NCBI RefSeq assembly: GCF_016632365.1
Contig: NZ_JAEPBH010000011.1
Coordinates: 303-64,302 of the forward strand
Source of the DNA: Tenebrionibacter intestinalis
Lineage (GTDB): Bacteria > Pseudomonadota > Gammaproteobacteria > Enterobacterales > Enterobacteriaceae
Length of the DNA: 64,000 nucleotides
Direction of reading: 5' to 3'
The notes under the pieces are model-generated. The model saw only the letters and a program-made list of their open reading frames with translations, was not told the DNA's origin and made no database searches. Positions 46,765 through 57,144 of the stretch are shown in pieces. Position numbers and translations under genes: made by a program. Positions within the stretch are counted from its first letter, which is position 1. Each line of letters begins with the position of its first letter.

Positions 46765-47915
46765 GCCACAACCTCCTGCTTGCGCAAGCGTGCAGGTAAG
46801 CGCTTGCGCACCAGCAACGCGGCCGCCAGCGGATACATCAGCAATATGGCGCAAACGCTGATAACCGGCTTACCGGGGACCTGACGCAGGAAAATATCAA
46901 ACATGGCGGACAGCGCATGCGTTAGCGGCTCAATATTGGAAATCAGTTGCGCCACTGGCGGCATGGAAAGCGTCGGGAATACCGTGCCGGAGAAGGTCAG
47001 CGCGATCCCCACCAGAATCCCCATCAACGTATAAGCGGTAATTGCGCTGCCGGTAAAGGTAAACAGTAATAACCCAATACTTTGCGCCGCCATGACATAA
47101 AAGAACCCTACCAGCAGCATGTAAATGGGATTACCCACGACTCGCGCGTCAAAAATCCATACCAGCAACGCCAGCTCGACCATCAGCAGTACGGTGTAGC
47201 ACAGCGTATAGGGCGCAATTTTCCCCAACAGCGACAGACTAAATGAACTTGAATAGATGAGCGGTTTGCTACGCGCCAGCACATAAATCATGCACGTGAC
47301 GACAAAAAGCTGTAGCAGGTGTATCGTAGCCGCAAACTGCTGGTAATAAACGTAGCTACCGCTGGCGTTAAACAGACTGTCGTAAGATAGTGTCGCCAGC
47401 GCCAGCGCGGGCACCGTTTTACCTGTCCGCGCGGCAACAATTGAACGATAGCTACTATTAAGTTCCGCCATAAGCGCGCTGAAATCCTGAGTGGAATACA
47501 ATCCGGCTCCGTAAAACAGCGCGTTATAATAAAAAGTGACCTGCGGCTGACGGCCGGCCAGCGCATCGGCTGCAAAATCCAGCGGGATATAAACGATGCC
47601 GTAGATTTGAGCGCTGCTCAGGCGCTCTTTCGCTTCGGCAAGCCCGCCCGTTGCAGCAAAAAGTTGAGCATGAGAGCCAGCATCGAGCTTGCGCACCAGT
47701 TGGTGAGAAAGCGGGCTGTTGTCGTTATCCACAACCGCAACCGGCAGTTCCAGCAGCGTGCCTTCCGAAAAATTGCTGCCGATAATTCCAAACAGCAATA
47801 AAGGAAAGCACCAGCCAAGCCAGTGGATGATGGGTTTACGAAACGCAGTGTGAACTTCCCGGCGAAAGGCAAGACTGAAGCAGCGCCAGCCGGTTCTTAA
47901 ACCTTCCATTGCCAT
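46761..47915 (-). CDS. ABC-2 type membrane permease, first subunit
   Basis: 384 residues from the ATG at 47915; an ATG at 47909 is also possible, and the longer frame to 47963 overlaps the adaptor gene too much. The same layout as its partner: an N-terminal helix (about 27-45), LELPVAVVDNDNSPLS, a large periplasmic part and five helices near the C-terminus. The start overlaps the end of the HlyD-type gene and the stop overlaps the next start, so the three genes are translationally coupled. The two permeases probably form a heterodimer. Confidence 0.82.
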   Translation of the reverse strand: MAMEGLRTGWRCFSLAFRREVHTAFRKPIIHWLGWCFPLLLFGIIGSNFSEGTLLELPVAVVDNDNSPLSHQLVRKLDAGSHAQLFAATGGLAEAKERLSSAQIYGIVYIPLDFAADALAGRQPQVTFYYNALFYGAGLYSTQDFSALMAELNSSYRSIVAARTGKTVPALALATLSYDSLFNASGSYVYYQQFAATIHLLQLFVVTCMIYVLARSKPLIYSSSFSLSLLGKIAPYTLCYTVLLMVELALLVWIFDARVVGNPIYMLLVGFFYVMAAQSIGLLLFTFTGSAITAYTLMGILVGIALTFSGTVFPTLSMPPVAQLISNIEPLTHALSAMFDIFLRQVPGKPVISVCAILLMYPLAAALLVRKRLPARLRKQEVVA

Positions 47916-48868
47916 AACACGCTCATCCCCTGGCGCAGCCCTTCTACCGGCTGCGTCGGCCAAAGTCGAACTTCAAAGGTTTTTAAATCAAAGTCGCCTG
48001 TCGCACGCGTGGCTCGTTTAGTCGCATAATCGCCCAACGGGGCGATATAATGCACCTCGGCTTCAATAAGCCTATTGTTAAGCGCAGGCACGCGCAGGCG
48101 CACTTTATCGCCCTTGCGAACGCGGGCCAGAATATCTTCACGCAGATTAAAGACAAAATAAGACTGCTGCTGGCGCACCAGCGTCAGCAGCGGGCTGGAA
48201 GCGCCGAGCAGTTCGCCGACTTCCGCCGCCACAGGACCAACTTCGCCATCCACCGGCGAACGGACGTACAGATCGTCGGCCTGAACTTTAATTTCCACTA
48301 ACTGCTGTTCTGCCTGACGCAGTTGCGCGGCGTAAACCTGGCGCTGTTCGACGCGATCGCCGTTAATGCCTTCGTCCAGGTTAGCTTTGGCGGCCAGCAC
48401 TTTCTCCCGTGCGGCGTCGCGCGTGCTGCGCGACTGCTCCAGTTCCTGAGCGGAAATATAGCCCTTAGCGGCCACGTGCTGATTACGCGCGTAAGTATCC
48501 TGCGCATTACGATAATCCGCCTGCGCCTGCGCCAGCGTTGCTTTGAGGTTGCGAATGCTTTCTTCGCGGGTGCCGTTCATAGAAAGATCAAGCTGCGCTT
48601 TAGCCCGATCGCGGCTCGCCTGAGCTGCCTGAAGCTGCGCGATAAGCTCCGGCGCTTCAAGCTTCATCAGCAACTGACCCGCATGCACATCGTCACCGCG
48701 CTCCACCAACCGTTCCACCACGCGTCCTTTCGCTTTGGACGTCACGATGACTTCCGGCGCATCCACTTCCCCCTGCAAGAGCAAATCCTGATTTTGCGCC
48801 CGAAAAAGTACGGCCAGAGAGATAACAATAAGGATCAGAAGCAGCGTAAATAATGTCTTTTTCTTCAC
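47897..48868 (-). CDS. HlyD/EmrA-type periplasmic adaptor (membrane fusion protein)
   Basis: 323 residues from a GTG at 48868 with AGGGGG about 9 nt upstream; no early ATG exists. One N-terminal anchor helix (about 5-23), then a split biotinyl-lipoyl domain (EVDAPEVIVTSKAKGRV, and DDLYVRSPVDGEVGP near 205), a long alpha-hairpin coiled coil at about 75-190, and a beta-barrel end. It should link the two permeases to an outer membrane channel. It is similar to YhiI/YbhG-type adaptors. It is the first gene of a three-gene unit. Confidence 0.87.
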   Translation of the reverse strand: MKKKTLFTLLLILIVISLAVLFRAQNQDLLLQGEVDAPEVIVTSKAKGRVVERLVERGDDVHAGQLLMKLEAPELIAQLQAAQASRDRAKAQLDLSMNGTREESIRNLKATLAQAQADYRNAQDTYARNQHVAAKGYISAQELEQSRSTRDAAREKVLAAKANLDEGINGDRVEQRQVYAAQLRQAEQQLVEIKVQADDLYVRSPVDGEVGPVAAEVGELLGASSPLLTLVRQQQSYFVFNLREDILARVRKGDKVRLRVPALNNRLIEAEVHYIAPLGDYATKRATRATGDFDLKTFEVRLWPTQPVEGLRQGMSVLWQWKV

Positions 48869-49012
48869 CTGCGCAACCCCCTGCCCCGCTTAGACACTTT
48901 CATCGCGACTCCTTGCTGAGAAATGTGTAAATAGCCTAACACACGCCGTTGACGGCGGTTAAACATTCAGGCACATCTACGTAGCAAATGTAGGGCGAAG
49001 CGTGGCGTAAAA

Positions 49013-49044
49013 AGCCCGCCGCCTGAAGTTTCAGGCGGCGGGCT
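49013..49044 (-). terminator. Intrinsic terminator of the diguanylate cyclase gene
   Basis: A near-perfect 15-bp stem AGCCCGCCGCCTGAA/TTCAGGCGGCGGGCT; on the minus strand it is followed by TTTTACG. It lies 22 bp after the gene. Confidence 0.85.
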
Positions 49045-49066
49045 GTCTTCTGCCTTCTGCGGGCAA

Positions 49067-50578
49067 TTATGCGTCGGGGTTTTTGGCGTCTTTTTTCGCG
49101 TTATGCATCAGGGTATCGGCCAGGGCTATCGCAGTATAGATTGACATACCGCGCGCCACTTCCGTTACGCCATAGCTCACGGTAAGCGGGATTTTAGCGC
49201 TGGACATGGCAATATCAGATTCAATTCGTTTCATACATGCTCTGACCTGGGAAACGTTGCTGCCTTCAAATACCAGCAAAAATTCATCGCCGCCCATCCG
49301 CACCGCATAATCCGAGTTGCTGTTAAGGCGCGCTCTTAGCAACTGCCCGATATGCTTAAGGAGACTGTCGCCAACCGCATGGCCGTGAGTATCGTTAATC
49401 GCTTTAAAATTATTACAATCGATCATCACGACGGTCATATTATCTTTTGTTTTGCGTTGATCAAGCTTATGCAACCAGCTTCGATTATACAGGCCCGTCA
49501 ACGGGTCACGCTGGGCGCGTTCACGCGCTGCGCGGATGATATTGCAGCAAATCATATAGGCGGCTAAAAAGCACAGTGCGACCAGTAACAGCACCATCAG
49601 GTCGTTACGCCCTTTTTGAGTGACGTAATAGCGCAGTGTATTGATAGTAACAATGACGTCGTAGCGGTCGTTTATCGACACCTGTGTCTCCTTCCCGTCA
49701 CTGCTTTTACCAGCAATACGAAATTCAGTATTCGTTTGCTTATCCAGCAGATAAACGTTCAGGAAGTTATTTTGCGCGCTGACCCCCAGGCTACGGACTA
49801 TCTCCTGTAGCTCGCTTTGTTGATAATCAAAGCACAACCAGCCCAGCACCACCCCTCCTTTGGTACGAGACCACACTGGATGGCGAACTGTGATGACCGG
49901 CGCGTTAGAGATAGAGTCGATATAAACATGCGTTACCGCATTATTACGGGTTACAGGCGCTGCGCGCAGTTTCTGACTCAGCCAAACGCCGGACTGAGGC
50001 GTCGTAAACATGCTGTGGCTTTTACCGTTGTTGTGCTGAAAAACGAAGCGCGACAGCGGCATTTTATTCGTAATATAGATAAAATGGTTATCACCGGAGA
50101 AAAAGTATCGCCGTTCCATTTTGCTGTAACGGGAGTCTTTATTCTCAATTTTCAAAGCCATATCAATAGATTCTGCGATCAACAGCGCATCTTCTGTCAG
50201 CGGCGTGACGGACTGTAGGGTGCCCTCCAGCGCGTTATTCGGCTTATCGGCATACAGGTTTATGCCATAGATGCCGCTATCGCGATCAAATTCCTGGCGA
50301 ACGTGGACGCTTCCGGATTCGCCGCGCTTCAACCGCATGTACAGCATAGAAACGGCATCGGAAAAGTTTTCGTTATGTTGTAAATCGCTTTCGATTAGCC
50401 GAGACAGCTCATTCCCTGCCGCTCTGGCTATAGATAGCTGTCGCTGGTAAGAAAAGTAGCCCATGATAGCCATGACCAGCAAAAAGCCAGTCAGCGTAAT
50501 GGCAATGACAAATACTTTCGAATCAAGTCGGGATAAGCGACTTTCACTGATCATCTGTTCAGACTCAACCGCATTCAA
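49067..50578 (-). CDS. Membrane-bound diguanylate cyclase (GGDEF)
   Basis: 503 residues from a TTG at 50578 with GGAG 8 nt upstream; an ATG at 50554 is the alternative start. Helix 1 is at about 24-45, a periplasmic sensory region runs to about 320 and helix 2 is at about 325-345. The C-terminal GGDEF domain is intact (DPLTGLYNRSWL near 360, MGGDEFLLVF near 435), so it should make cyclic di-GMP. The product-inhibition I-site RxxD before GGDEF is not intact: the Arg position is Ser (SNSDYAVRMGGDEF), so feedback inhibition may be lost. In E. coli this neighbourhood carries yjcC/pdeC, which has the opposite enzymatic activity. Confidence 0.9.
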   Translation of the reverse strand: MNAVESEQMISESRLSRLDSKVFVIAITLTGFLLVMAIMGYFSYQRQLSIARAAGNELSRLIESDLQHNENFSDAVSMLYMRLKRGESGSVHVRQEFDRDSGIYGINLYADKPNNALEGTLQSVTPLTEDALLIAESIDMALKIENKDSRYSKMERRYFFSGDNHFIYITNKMPLSRFVFQHNNGKSHSMFTTPQSGVWLSQKLRAAPVTRNNAVTHVYIDSISNAPVITVRHPVWSRTKGGVVLGWLCFDYQQSELQEIVRSLGVSAQNNFLNVYLLDKQTNTEFRIAGKSSDGKETQVSINDRYDVIVTINTLRYYVTQKGRNDLMVLLLVALCFLAAYMICCNIIRAARERAQRDPLTGLYNRSWLHKLDQRKTKDNMTVVMIDCNNFKAINDTHGHAVGDSLLKHIGQLLRARLNSNSDYAVRMGGDEFLLVFEGSNVSQVRACMKRIESDIAMSSAKIPLTVSYGVTEVARGMSIYTAIALADTLMHNAKKDAKNPDA

Positions 50579-52731
50579 AGCTCAAACTCCACGGTAGCAC
50601 GGGCTGATGACGCACCCGGGGTACGTTACAGCTCGATGAGGCCAACCGAACGCTTCAGGCATCCGGCAAGCTAACAAAAAATAAAACGGCCGCATCCATG
50701 CCTGTTGACGAAAAGCGTTTCAACGTAAGCCGACAGGTATGCTACTTCACGTTAGCGGCATACCTGTTTAAGCCTGAAAAGCTTTTCTTGTCCTGAAAAG
50801 AGAATGTATTGGGGTTATCGTCCCCGGTTACGTGGATAACACATCGCCAGAGATGTTCTTCCTTACACTACAATGCCCCATATGCGATAAGCGCCATTAC
50901 AAGCCAGCCATACGGCTATTTACTGTCGGAGGTTGTTAACCAGACGCTATAATTTTGTTTGTGTAAATATACGTCAACAACAAAAATCTGTGAGCAGCTT
51001 ATCAGACTTTATTTAAAAGACAATTGAATTGTATTTAATTTATTCGCCGCAGGTGTTATCTCATTGATATATAGCCTAACATGAAACAAATTTCTTGTTA
51101 TAAAGAATAATTCTCAACTCCATAAAAGTTGATACAAAGCCATATTTAATAGTTCCGTAACGTTTTTTTGATGTTTTCTGTCTACCATTAGCATTTACTA
51201 ACCGGACGCGCGCTTAAGATAATTCCGCGCGGTAATATTAGGGCGGTATTCATCCGAATAAAAACACTATTTTAGACAAGGTTTTTATTCTGTGACATTT
51301 ACAACACCCGGTCTGTTGTAATGAAAAACGATATTGTCAGTCTAGCGGCGTGGTGTATATCGGCACAGAGCACATATTTAACCTGCCCGGATACAGGGCA
51401 TCCACGACATGCCCCGTTTAGCACCATGCGACATGGGCTAGCGTACCGTCTACTGAACGCGCGTATAAGCTGCGCCAGTCCCGCGCCAAACTCACCATAA
51501 GGCAGCATCGCGTTCCGTAGAATGCATTCAAGTGTATCGTTGACTTACGTGGTATAACGAAAAAGAATATTTTATGTACAGAAAATTTTTTCTGGCAATA
51601 TGTGTTTTCTTGCATGTCCGTTACGTTTTCGCAATAAATGATAATGAATAAGGCGGCGATGCCGTTATCCATGCGCCGGTACATTTTTAATAGCGCGCTT
51701 ATTGCCTGCTGACATCACAAAACGCAACAAAACATGAAAGCAACAATAAACCAACATAATCATGCACAATAAGCTTCTTTTTACAAAATTGCCCACCAGA
51801 GATCCCCTGCCGCCGCCTGTAAATAGTTCTATTTTTAGATTGCAATTCACACAACGGCGGGTTTGTGATGAGAAAAAGCAGTATACTTTTTTAGCATCAC
51901 TTCCTGTTGACCATCAAAACAAAGCCTACACACCCATCTCATTTCATAAATAAGCTATTTCTTAATTGTAATTAATACAGTGACAGAAAAATAAAAAGCG
52001 CACTGGACGGATACGCACAAAAATTCGAGGCACAAAGTGCGTCAACCATTCTTACGATGGGTGCAGCCAACAGCCGGAGCAAGGGCGTGCAAAAAGTTAT
52101 AAAAGCGGTCCATGCCATTAACGCCATTTTTTTCCTGCTCCCGGCTGGCTAAACAGACACACATTCCCTGCCTGCCGCTTTTGTCAAAAGCAGGTTTAAA
52201 GCGGCATTAACGCAATAAAGGCGCCTGTTACTGGCGCATCAGGAAGCGTTGACTTTAACCTGCTATAAAAAGCGCCGCTATCATACGAAAGGGGTTGCCC
52301 GACCGCAGGTATGAACAATGTACCTACCCATACGTAAAAAGGACGTCAGCAACGCCCATGCCGTTGTTAAGTCTCAGATTTTCTTTCGCCTGTGTGGGTG
52401 TAAACAACGCCCTGCTGAAATCAGCGATCCGGAGGTTGAAAGACAAAACCACGTCGCAGAGAGTGGCGGCCCGACGTAAAGCGCTGCATGAATGCAGCAT
52501 CAAACAACCGCAGGCTGAAAACCAGGAGAGGAACGCACCGCCTAAAAGGCGCAAGACGGTTGACAGACGCTGTGCCGAACGGCCTCAGCCAGAAAGAGCG
52601 GGAAATTCAACGCATTGTTTTTTTGTCATCGGCAGGAAATGCCAAAAGAGCATAAACACGACTGCGCCCTCTTTGCCATCTACAGGCTTGCCAAAATAGC
52701 GGCGCTTTCCTGGCAAGCCGCCAGGACAGGT

Positions 52732-52753
52732 AAGAGACGCGCAAACGTCTCTT
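52732..52753. repeat. Palindromic repeat copy A
   Basis: AAGAGACG-CGCAAA-CGTCTCTT, an 8-bp perfect stem with a 6-nt loop; one base of the loop differs from the copy at 52885-52906. Confidence 0.65.
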
Positions 52754-52842
52754 GAGACTGCGGCCCTGTCGCAGACAGGATGGATGAAACACAATAAAAA
52801 ACAAGGAAAATCAAAGGATTGACTTTCACCTGCTTACCGCAA

Positions 52843-52906
52843 ACAAAGAAAAAAATCGTTTTTTCCTTCTTTGTCAACAATCTGAAGAGACGCGCAAGCG
52901 TCTCTT
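52843..52906. repeat. Double stem-loop element near ssb
   Basis: The first stem ACAAAGAAAAAA/TTTTTTCCTTCTTTGT-like arms (52843-52874), the linker CAACAATCTG, and the second stem AAGAGACG/CGTCTCTT (52885-52906). The first stem and the linker repeat the element at 21085-21130; the second stem repeats 52732-52753. Confidence 0.7.
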
Positions 52907-53039
52907 ACCCGTTTAACAATGAAAAGGCCCCGTTTTCGCTAACGCAGGAGGAACGAAACGCCCTCTTAGCCCTGAGCAACGAGCATTACCCGTATCCAGG
53001 GCGTTTTTGCCAAACGGCGCGTATTGCTTTAACCGCGCA

Positions 53040-53582
53040 TCAGAACGGGATATCGTCGTCAAAATCCATCGGCGGTTCGTTAGAAGGCGCCGCCGGCGCA
53101 TTTTGCTGCTGCGGGCGAGACTGCGCGCCTCCGCTAAACTGCTGGCCGCCGCCCTGCGGCTGTTGCGGCTGCTGTGGTTGCTGCGGCTGGCCCCAGCTTC
53201 CCTGCTGCTGCCCGCCGCCTGCGCCCTGCTGGCGGCCGCCCAACATCTGCATTACGCCGCCAATTTGCGGAACGTTGATTTCGGTCGTATAACGTTCCTG
53301 TCCGCTCTGATCGGTCCATTTACGGGTACGCAACTGGCCTTCGATATAGACCTGCGATCCCTTACGCAGATATTCGCCAGCCACTTCCGCCAGCTTGCCG
53401 AACATCACAACGCGGTGCCATTCGGTCTGCTCTTTCATCTCGCCAGTCTGTTTATCGCGCCAGGATTCAGAGGTAGCCAGCGTCAGGTTGGCCACCGCGC
53501 CACCGCTCGGCAAATAGCGTAGTTCCGGATCCTGCCCCAGGTTCCCGATGAGAATCACCTTGTTTACGCCTCTGCTGGCCAT
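53040..53582 (-). CDS. ssb: Single-stranded DNA-binding protein SSB
   Basis: 180 residues (E. coli 178) from the ATG at 53582 (AGGAGA upstream; the frame continues upstream to 53684). The OB fold is in residues 1-115 ([44 protein letters not shown]). A Gln/Gly/Pro-rich linker follows, and the acidic tail MDFDDDIPF binds repair and replication partners. It coats single-stranded DNA as a tetramer. It is divergent from uvrA, and the spacer has a LexA-box-like site. Confidence 0.97.
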   Translation of the reverse strand: MASRGVNKVILIGNLGQDPELRYLPSGGAVANLTLATSESWRDKQTGEMKEQTEWHRVVMFGKLAEVAGEYLRKGSQVYIEGQLRTRKWTDQSGQERYTTEINVPQIGGVMQMLGGRQQGAGGGQQQGSWGQPQQPQQPQQPQGGGQQFSGGAQSRPQQQNAPAAPSNEPPMDFDDDIPF

Positions 53583-53709
53583 GTTCGTGTCTCCTGAGAT
53601 GGTTTTAAATAGTGTAAAACGCGTGATTCTATCACGCCAGCCCCAGAGAGTGTACCTGCGGCCTGACTTCCGGAAATCTACCACACCTGATGCAACATTG
53701 CGAAGAACA

Positions 53710-53725
53710 CTGGATATTCATTCAG
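53710..53725. promoter_or_regulatory. LexA (SOS) box between ssb and uvrA
   Basis: CTGG-ATATTCAT-TCAG. E. coli uvrA has CTGT-ATATTCAT-TCAG at this place. The first half has the invariant T replaced by G, so binding is expected to be weaker. Confidence 0.7.
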
Positions 53726-53802
53726 GTTTAATTGTGTCATAATTAGCCGTTTCTGGCCGCAGGTTATCGTCCTGGCGCGGCGCTATCTTCCGGGAAAGGT
53801 GA

Positions 53803-56634
53803 ATGGATAAGATCGAAGTCAGGGGCGTACGCACCCATAATCTCAAGAATATTAACCTCGTCATTCCGCGCGACAAACTTATCGTTATCACCGGTCTGTC
53901 CGGTTCCGGTAAATCATCGCTGGCGTTTGATACGCTGTATGCCGAAGGGCAGCGTCGCTACGTTGAGTCGCTGTCTGCCTACGCGCGCCAGTTTTTGTCG
54001 CTAATGGAAAAACCGGATGTCGATCACATCGAAGGCCTGTCGCCCGCCATTTCTATTGAGCAAAAATCAACATCGCACAACCCACGCTCCACCGTAGGCA
54101 CGATTACGGAAATTCACGATTACCTGCGACTGCTTTTCGCCCGCGTCGGCGAACCGCGCTGCCCGGACCATGACGTTACGCTGGCGGCTCAGACGGTCAG
54201 CCAGATGGTGGATAACGCGCTAAGCCAACCAGAAGGCAAACGCCTGATGCTACTGGCGCCCGTGATTAAAGAGCGTAAGGGCGAACACGCCAAAACGCTG
54301 GAGAACCTGGCAAGCCAGGGCTATATCCGCGCCCGTATCGACGGCGAAGTATGCGATCTCTCCGATCCGCCGAAGCTGGAATTGCAAAAGAAACACACTA
54401 TTGAGGTCGTTATCGATCGCTTTAAAGTGCGCGCCGATCTCGCCACGCGCCTGGCTGAATCCTTTGAAACCGCACTGGAACTTTCCGGCGGCTCCGCCAT
54501 CGTGGCGGATATGGACGATCCTAAAGCGGAAGAACTGCTGTTCTCCGCCAACTTTGCCTGCCCCATCTGCGGCTATAGCATGCGTGAACTGGAACCGCGT
54601 CTGTTCTCGTTCAACAACCCCGCCGGCGCCTGCCCCACCTGCGACGGCCTCGGCGTACAGCAGTATTTCGATCCGGATCGCGTGGTGCAAAACGGCGAGC
54701 TGTCGTTGGCAGGCGGCGCTATTCGCGGCTGGGATCGCCGCAACTTTTATTATTTTCAGATGCTGCGCTCGCTTGCCGATCACTACGGGTTTGACGTAGA
54801 GGCGCCCTGGAACAAGCTGAGCGATAAAGTGCGCGACGCAATATTCAACGGTTCCGGCAAAGAAACGATTGAGTTTAAATACGTTAACGATCGCGGAGAT
54901 ACCTCCGTGCGTCGGCACCCTTTTGAGGGGGTGCTCCACAACATGGCGCGCCGTTATAAGGAAACGGAATCCAACGCGGTGCGTGAGGAACTGTCAAAAT
55001 ACATCAGTAATCGCCCCTGCATCAGTTGCGAGGGCACTCGTCTTAAGCGTGAAGCGCGACATGTCTTCGTTGAAAACACTTCATTGCCGACGATTTCTGA
55101 CATGAGCATTGGCCATGCGATGGATTTCTTCAACACGATGAAGCTATCCGGCCAGCGTGCCAAAATTGCTGAAAAAGTGTTAAAGGAGATCGGCGATCGT
55201 CTCAAATTCCTGGTCAACGTAGGGCTGAACTACCTTACTTTGTCGCGTTCAGCGGAAACGCTGTCCGGCGGCGAAGCGCAGCGTATCCGCCTGGCCAGCC
55301 AGATTGGCGCAGGTCTGGTCGGCGTTATGTATGTACTCGACGAGCCGTCTATCGGCCTGCACCAGCGTGACAACGAACGCCTGCTCGGCACGCTGATCCA
55401 TCTGCGCGACCTGGGCAATACCGTCATTGTGGTTGAACATGACGAAGATGCTATTCGCGCCGCCGACCATGTGATTGATATTGGCCCCGGCGCAGGCGTG
55501 CACGGCGGTCAGGTAGTGGCTGAAGGCCCGCTGAAAGCGATTATGGCGGTGCCGGAATCGCTTACCGGTCAGTATATGAGCGGCAAACGCCAGATCGCTG
55601 TGCCTGAGAAGCGCGTGCAGGCCGATCCGTCAAAAACGCTCAGACTCAGCGGCGCACGGGGCAATAACCTGAAAAACGTCACGCTGACGCTGCCGGTTGG
55701 GCTGTTTACCTGCATTACCGGCGTCTCCGGTTCCGGCAAGTCCACGCTGATTAATGATACGCTGTTTCCCATCGCTCAGCGTCAGCTTAACGGCGCGACC
55801 AGCAACGAACCGGCGCCCTACCGCGATATTCAGGGGCTGGAAAATTTCGATAAGGTCATCGATATCGACCAAAGCCCCATTGGCCGCACGCCTCGCTCCA
55901 ACCCGGCCACTTATACTGGCGTATTTACCCCGGTACGCGAGCTGTTCGCTGGCGTACCGGAATCGCGCTCGCGCGGCTATACGCCGGGCCGCTTCAGCTT
56001 TAACGTGCGCGGCGGTCGCTGTGAGGCTTGCCAGGGCGACGGCGTTATCAAAGTAGAGATGCACTTCCTGCCTGACGTTTACGTAGCCTGCGACCAGTGC
56101 AAAGGCAAGCGCTACAACCGCGAAACGCTGGAGATCAAGTACAAGGGTAAAAATATACACGAAGTACTGGACATGACGATTGAAGAAGCACGCGAATTCT
56201 TTGACGCCGTGCCTGCGCTGGCGCGCAAACTCCAGACGCTGATGGATGTGGGATTGTCCTATATTCGCCTGGGGCAATCGGCGACCACGCTATCCGGCGG
56301 TGAGGCCCAGCGCGTGAAGCTGGCGCGCGAGCTGTCAAAGCGCGGCACCGGGCAGACGCTCTATATTCTTGACGAACCAACAACCGGCCTGCACTTTGCT
56401 GACATCCAGCAGTTGCTGGATGTACTGCATCAGTTACGCGACCAGGGCAATACCATTGTGGTCATTGAACATAACCTGGATGTGATTAAAACCGCAGACT
56501 GGATAGTTGACCTGGGGCCGGAAGGCGGCAGCGGCGGCGGCGAAATCCTCGTTTCCGGCACGCCGGAAACGGTCGCAGAGTGCAAAACTTCGCATACGGC
56601 AAGGTTCCTCAAACCCATGCTGAAACAAAAGTAA
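53803..56634 (+). CDS. uvrA: UvrA, excision nuclease ATPase subunit
   Basis: 943 residues (E. coli 940). Two ABC ATPase modules: Walker [10 protein letters not shown] near 31 and GVSGSGKST near 640; signature LSGGEAQR near 488 and 832; zinc fingers CPICGY near 253 and CEACQGDG near 740. It recognises DNA lesions as a dimer with UvrB. AAAGG precedes the ATG. It is SOS-regulated in E. coli. A stem CTGCCGCT/AGCGGCAG (56648-56667) follows 14 bp after the stop. Confidence 0.98.
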   Translation: MDKIEVRGVRTHNLKNINLVIPRDKLIVITGLSGSGKSSLAFDTLYAEGQRRYVESLSAYARQFLSLMEKPDVDHIEGLSPAISIEQKSTSHNPRSTVGTITEIHDYLRLLFARVGEPRCPDHDVTLAAQTVSQMVDNALSQPEGKRLMLLAPVIKERKGEHAKTLENLASQGYIRARIDGEVCDLSDPPKLELQKKHTIEVVIDRFKVRADLATRLAESFETALELSGGSAIVADMDDPKAEELLFSANFACPICGYSMRELEPRLFSFNNPAGACPTCDGLGVQQYFDPDRVVQNGELSLAGGAIRGWDRRNFYYFQMLRSLADHYGFDVEAPWNKLSDKVRDAIFNGSGKETIEFKYVNDRGDTSVRRHPFEGVLHNMARRYKETESNAVREELSKYISNRPCISCEGTRLKREARHVFVENTSLPTISDMSIGHAMDFFNTMKLSGQRAKIAEKVLKEIGDRLKFLVNVGLNYLTLSRSAETLSGGEAQRIRLASQIGAGLVGVMYVLDEPSIGLHQRDNERLLGTLIHLRDLGNTVIVVEHDEDAIRAADHVIDIGPGAGVHGGQVVAEGPLKAIMAVPESLTGQYMSGKRQIAVPEKRVQADPSKTLRLSGARGNNLKNVTLTLPVGLFTCITGVSGSGKSTLINDTLFPIAQRQLNGATSNEPAPYRDIQGLENFDKVIDIDQSPIGRTPRSNPATYTGVFTPVRELFAGVPESRSRGYTPGRFSFNVRGGRCEACQGDGVIKVEMHFLPDVYVACDQCKGKRYNRETLEIKYKGKNIHEVLDMTIEEAREFFDAVPALARKLQTLMDVGLSYIRLGQSATTLSGGEAQRVKLARELSKRGTGQTLYILDEPTTGLHFADIQQLLDVLHQLRDQGNTIVVIEHNLDVIKTADWIVDLGPEGGSGGGEILVSGTPETVAECKTSHTARFLKPMLKQK

Positions 56635-56785
56635 GGTAGTTGCCTCACTGCCGCTCAAAAGCGGCAGAAGGCTAATCATTTACCCACGTTAAAAAACGCC
56701 GGTATGCAGGATGGAAAGGCCCGGTTCCCTTTGCGCCTCTGCGGTCTGGCCCTGCGCTGGCGCGTAAACAACGGTTCTCAGACTT

Positions 56786-57142
56786 TTACGAGCCCAGAAG
56801 CTGTCTGCGCGCCGGTTCCGGCGCCAGCTCCAGCGCCAGCTGATACGAGGCATCCACCAGATAGTAGATGCGCGAATCCGCCAGCGTGCCATCAAGAAAC
56901 AGCGTGCTCCAGTGGGCTTTATTAAGGTGGGCGCTGGGCTTTACATCCAGATGTTCTTCGCGCAGCAGTTCCGCCAGCTCCGGACTGGTTTTCAGCGATA
57001 CCGCCGGGCGTCCATTTACTTCGTGCGCCATAGCAAACAGCACGCCCGCCACTTTAATTTGTGTTGCCTTCCAGTCGCTGTGGACGCTCTGCTCCGCGCC
57101 AGGTTTACTCATACAGTACGGTAGCAGCTCTGAATTAGTCAT
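56786..57142 (-). CDS. yjbR: YjbR, MmcQ/YjbR family protein
   Basis: 118 residues, close to the E. coli length. It has the family fold with the conserved HLNKAHWSTLFLDG region near 75 (E. coli: HMNKKHWNTV-type) and ends with a basic amphipathic helix. Structural studies show a DNA-binding-like fold (CyaY-like), but no role is established. It starts 2 bp after the yjbQ stop, so both are one unit. The uvrA gene converges on it. Confidence 0.9.
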   Translation of the reverse strand: MTNSELLPYCMSKPGAEQSVHSDWKATQIKVAGVLFAMAHEVNGRPAVSLKTSPELAELLREEHLDVKPSAHLNKAHWSTLFLDGTLADSRIYYLVDASYQLALELAPEPARRQLLGS

Positions 57143-57144
57143 TG

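Larger units (their letters stand above)
50579..53039. other. Gene-poor region of about 2.4 kb between the cyclase gene and ssb
   Basis: I find no frame with family resemblance, a proper ribosome site and natural composition. The left two thirds (about 50900-51950) are AT-rich. The right third has palindromic elements: AAGAGACG/CGTCTCTT hairpins at 52732-52753 and 52885-52906, and a poly-A/poly-T stem at 52843-52874. It could hold regulatory RNA or remnants of lost genes. Confidence 0.45.

Noticed and set aside
51299-51684. Short frames that might be a decayed transposase
   Set aside because: I see no catalytic motif, no terminal inverted repeats and no target duplication, so I cannot support an insertion sequence.
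52295-52699. A 134-codon frame in the gene-poor region
   Set aside because: Its composition is unlike a protein gene (many Arg, Lys, Gln and Pro without pattern), there is no ribosome site, and it runs into palindromic repeats.
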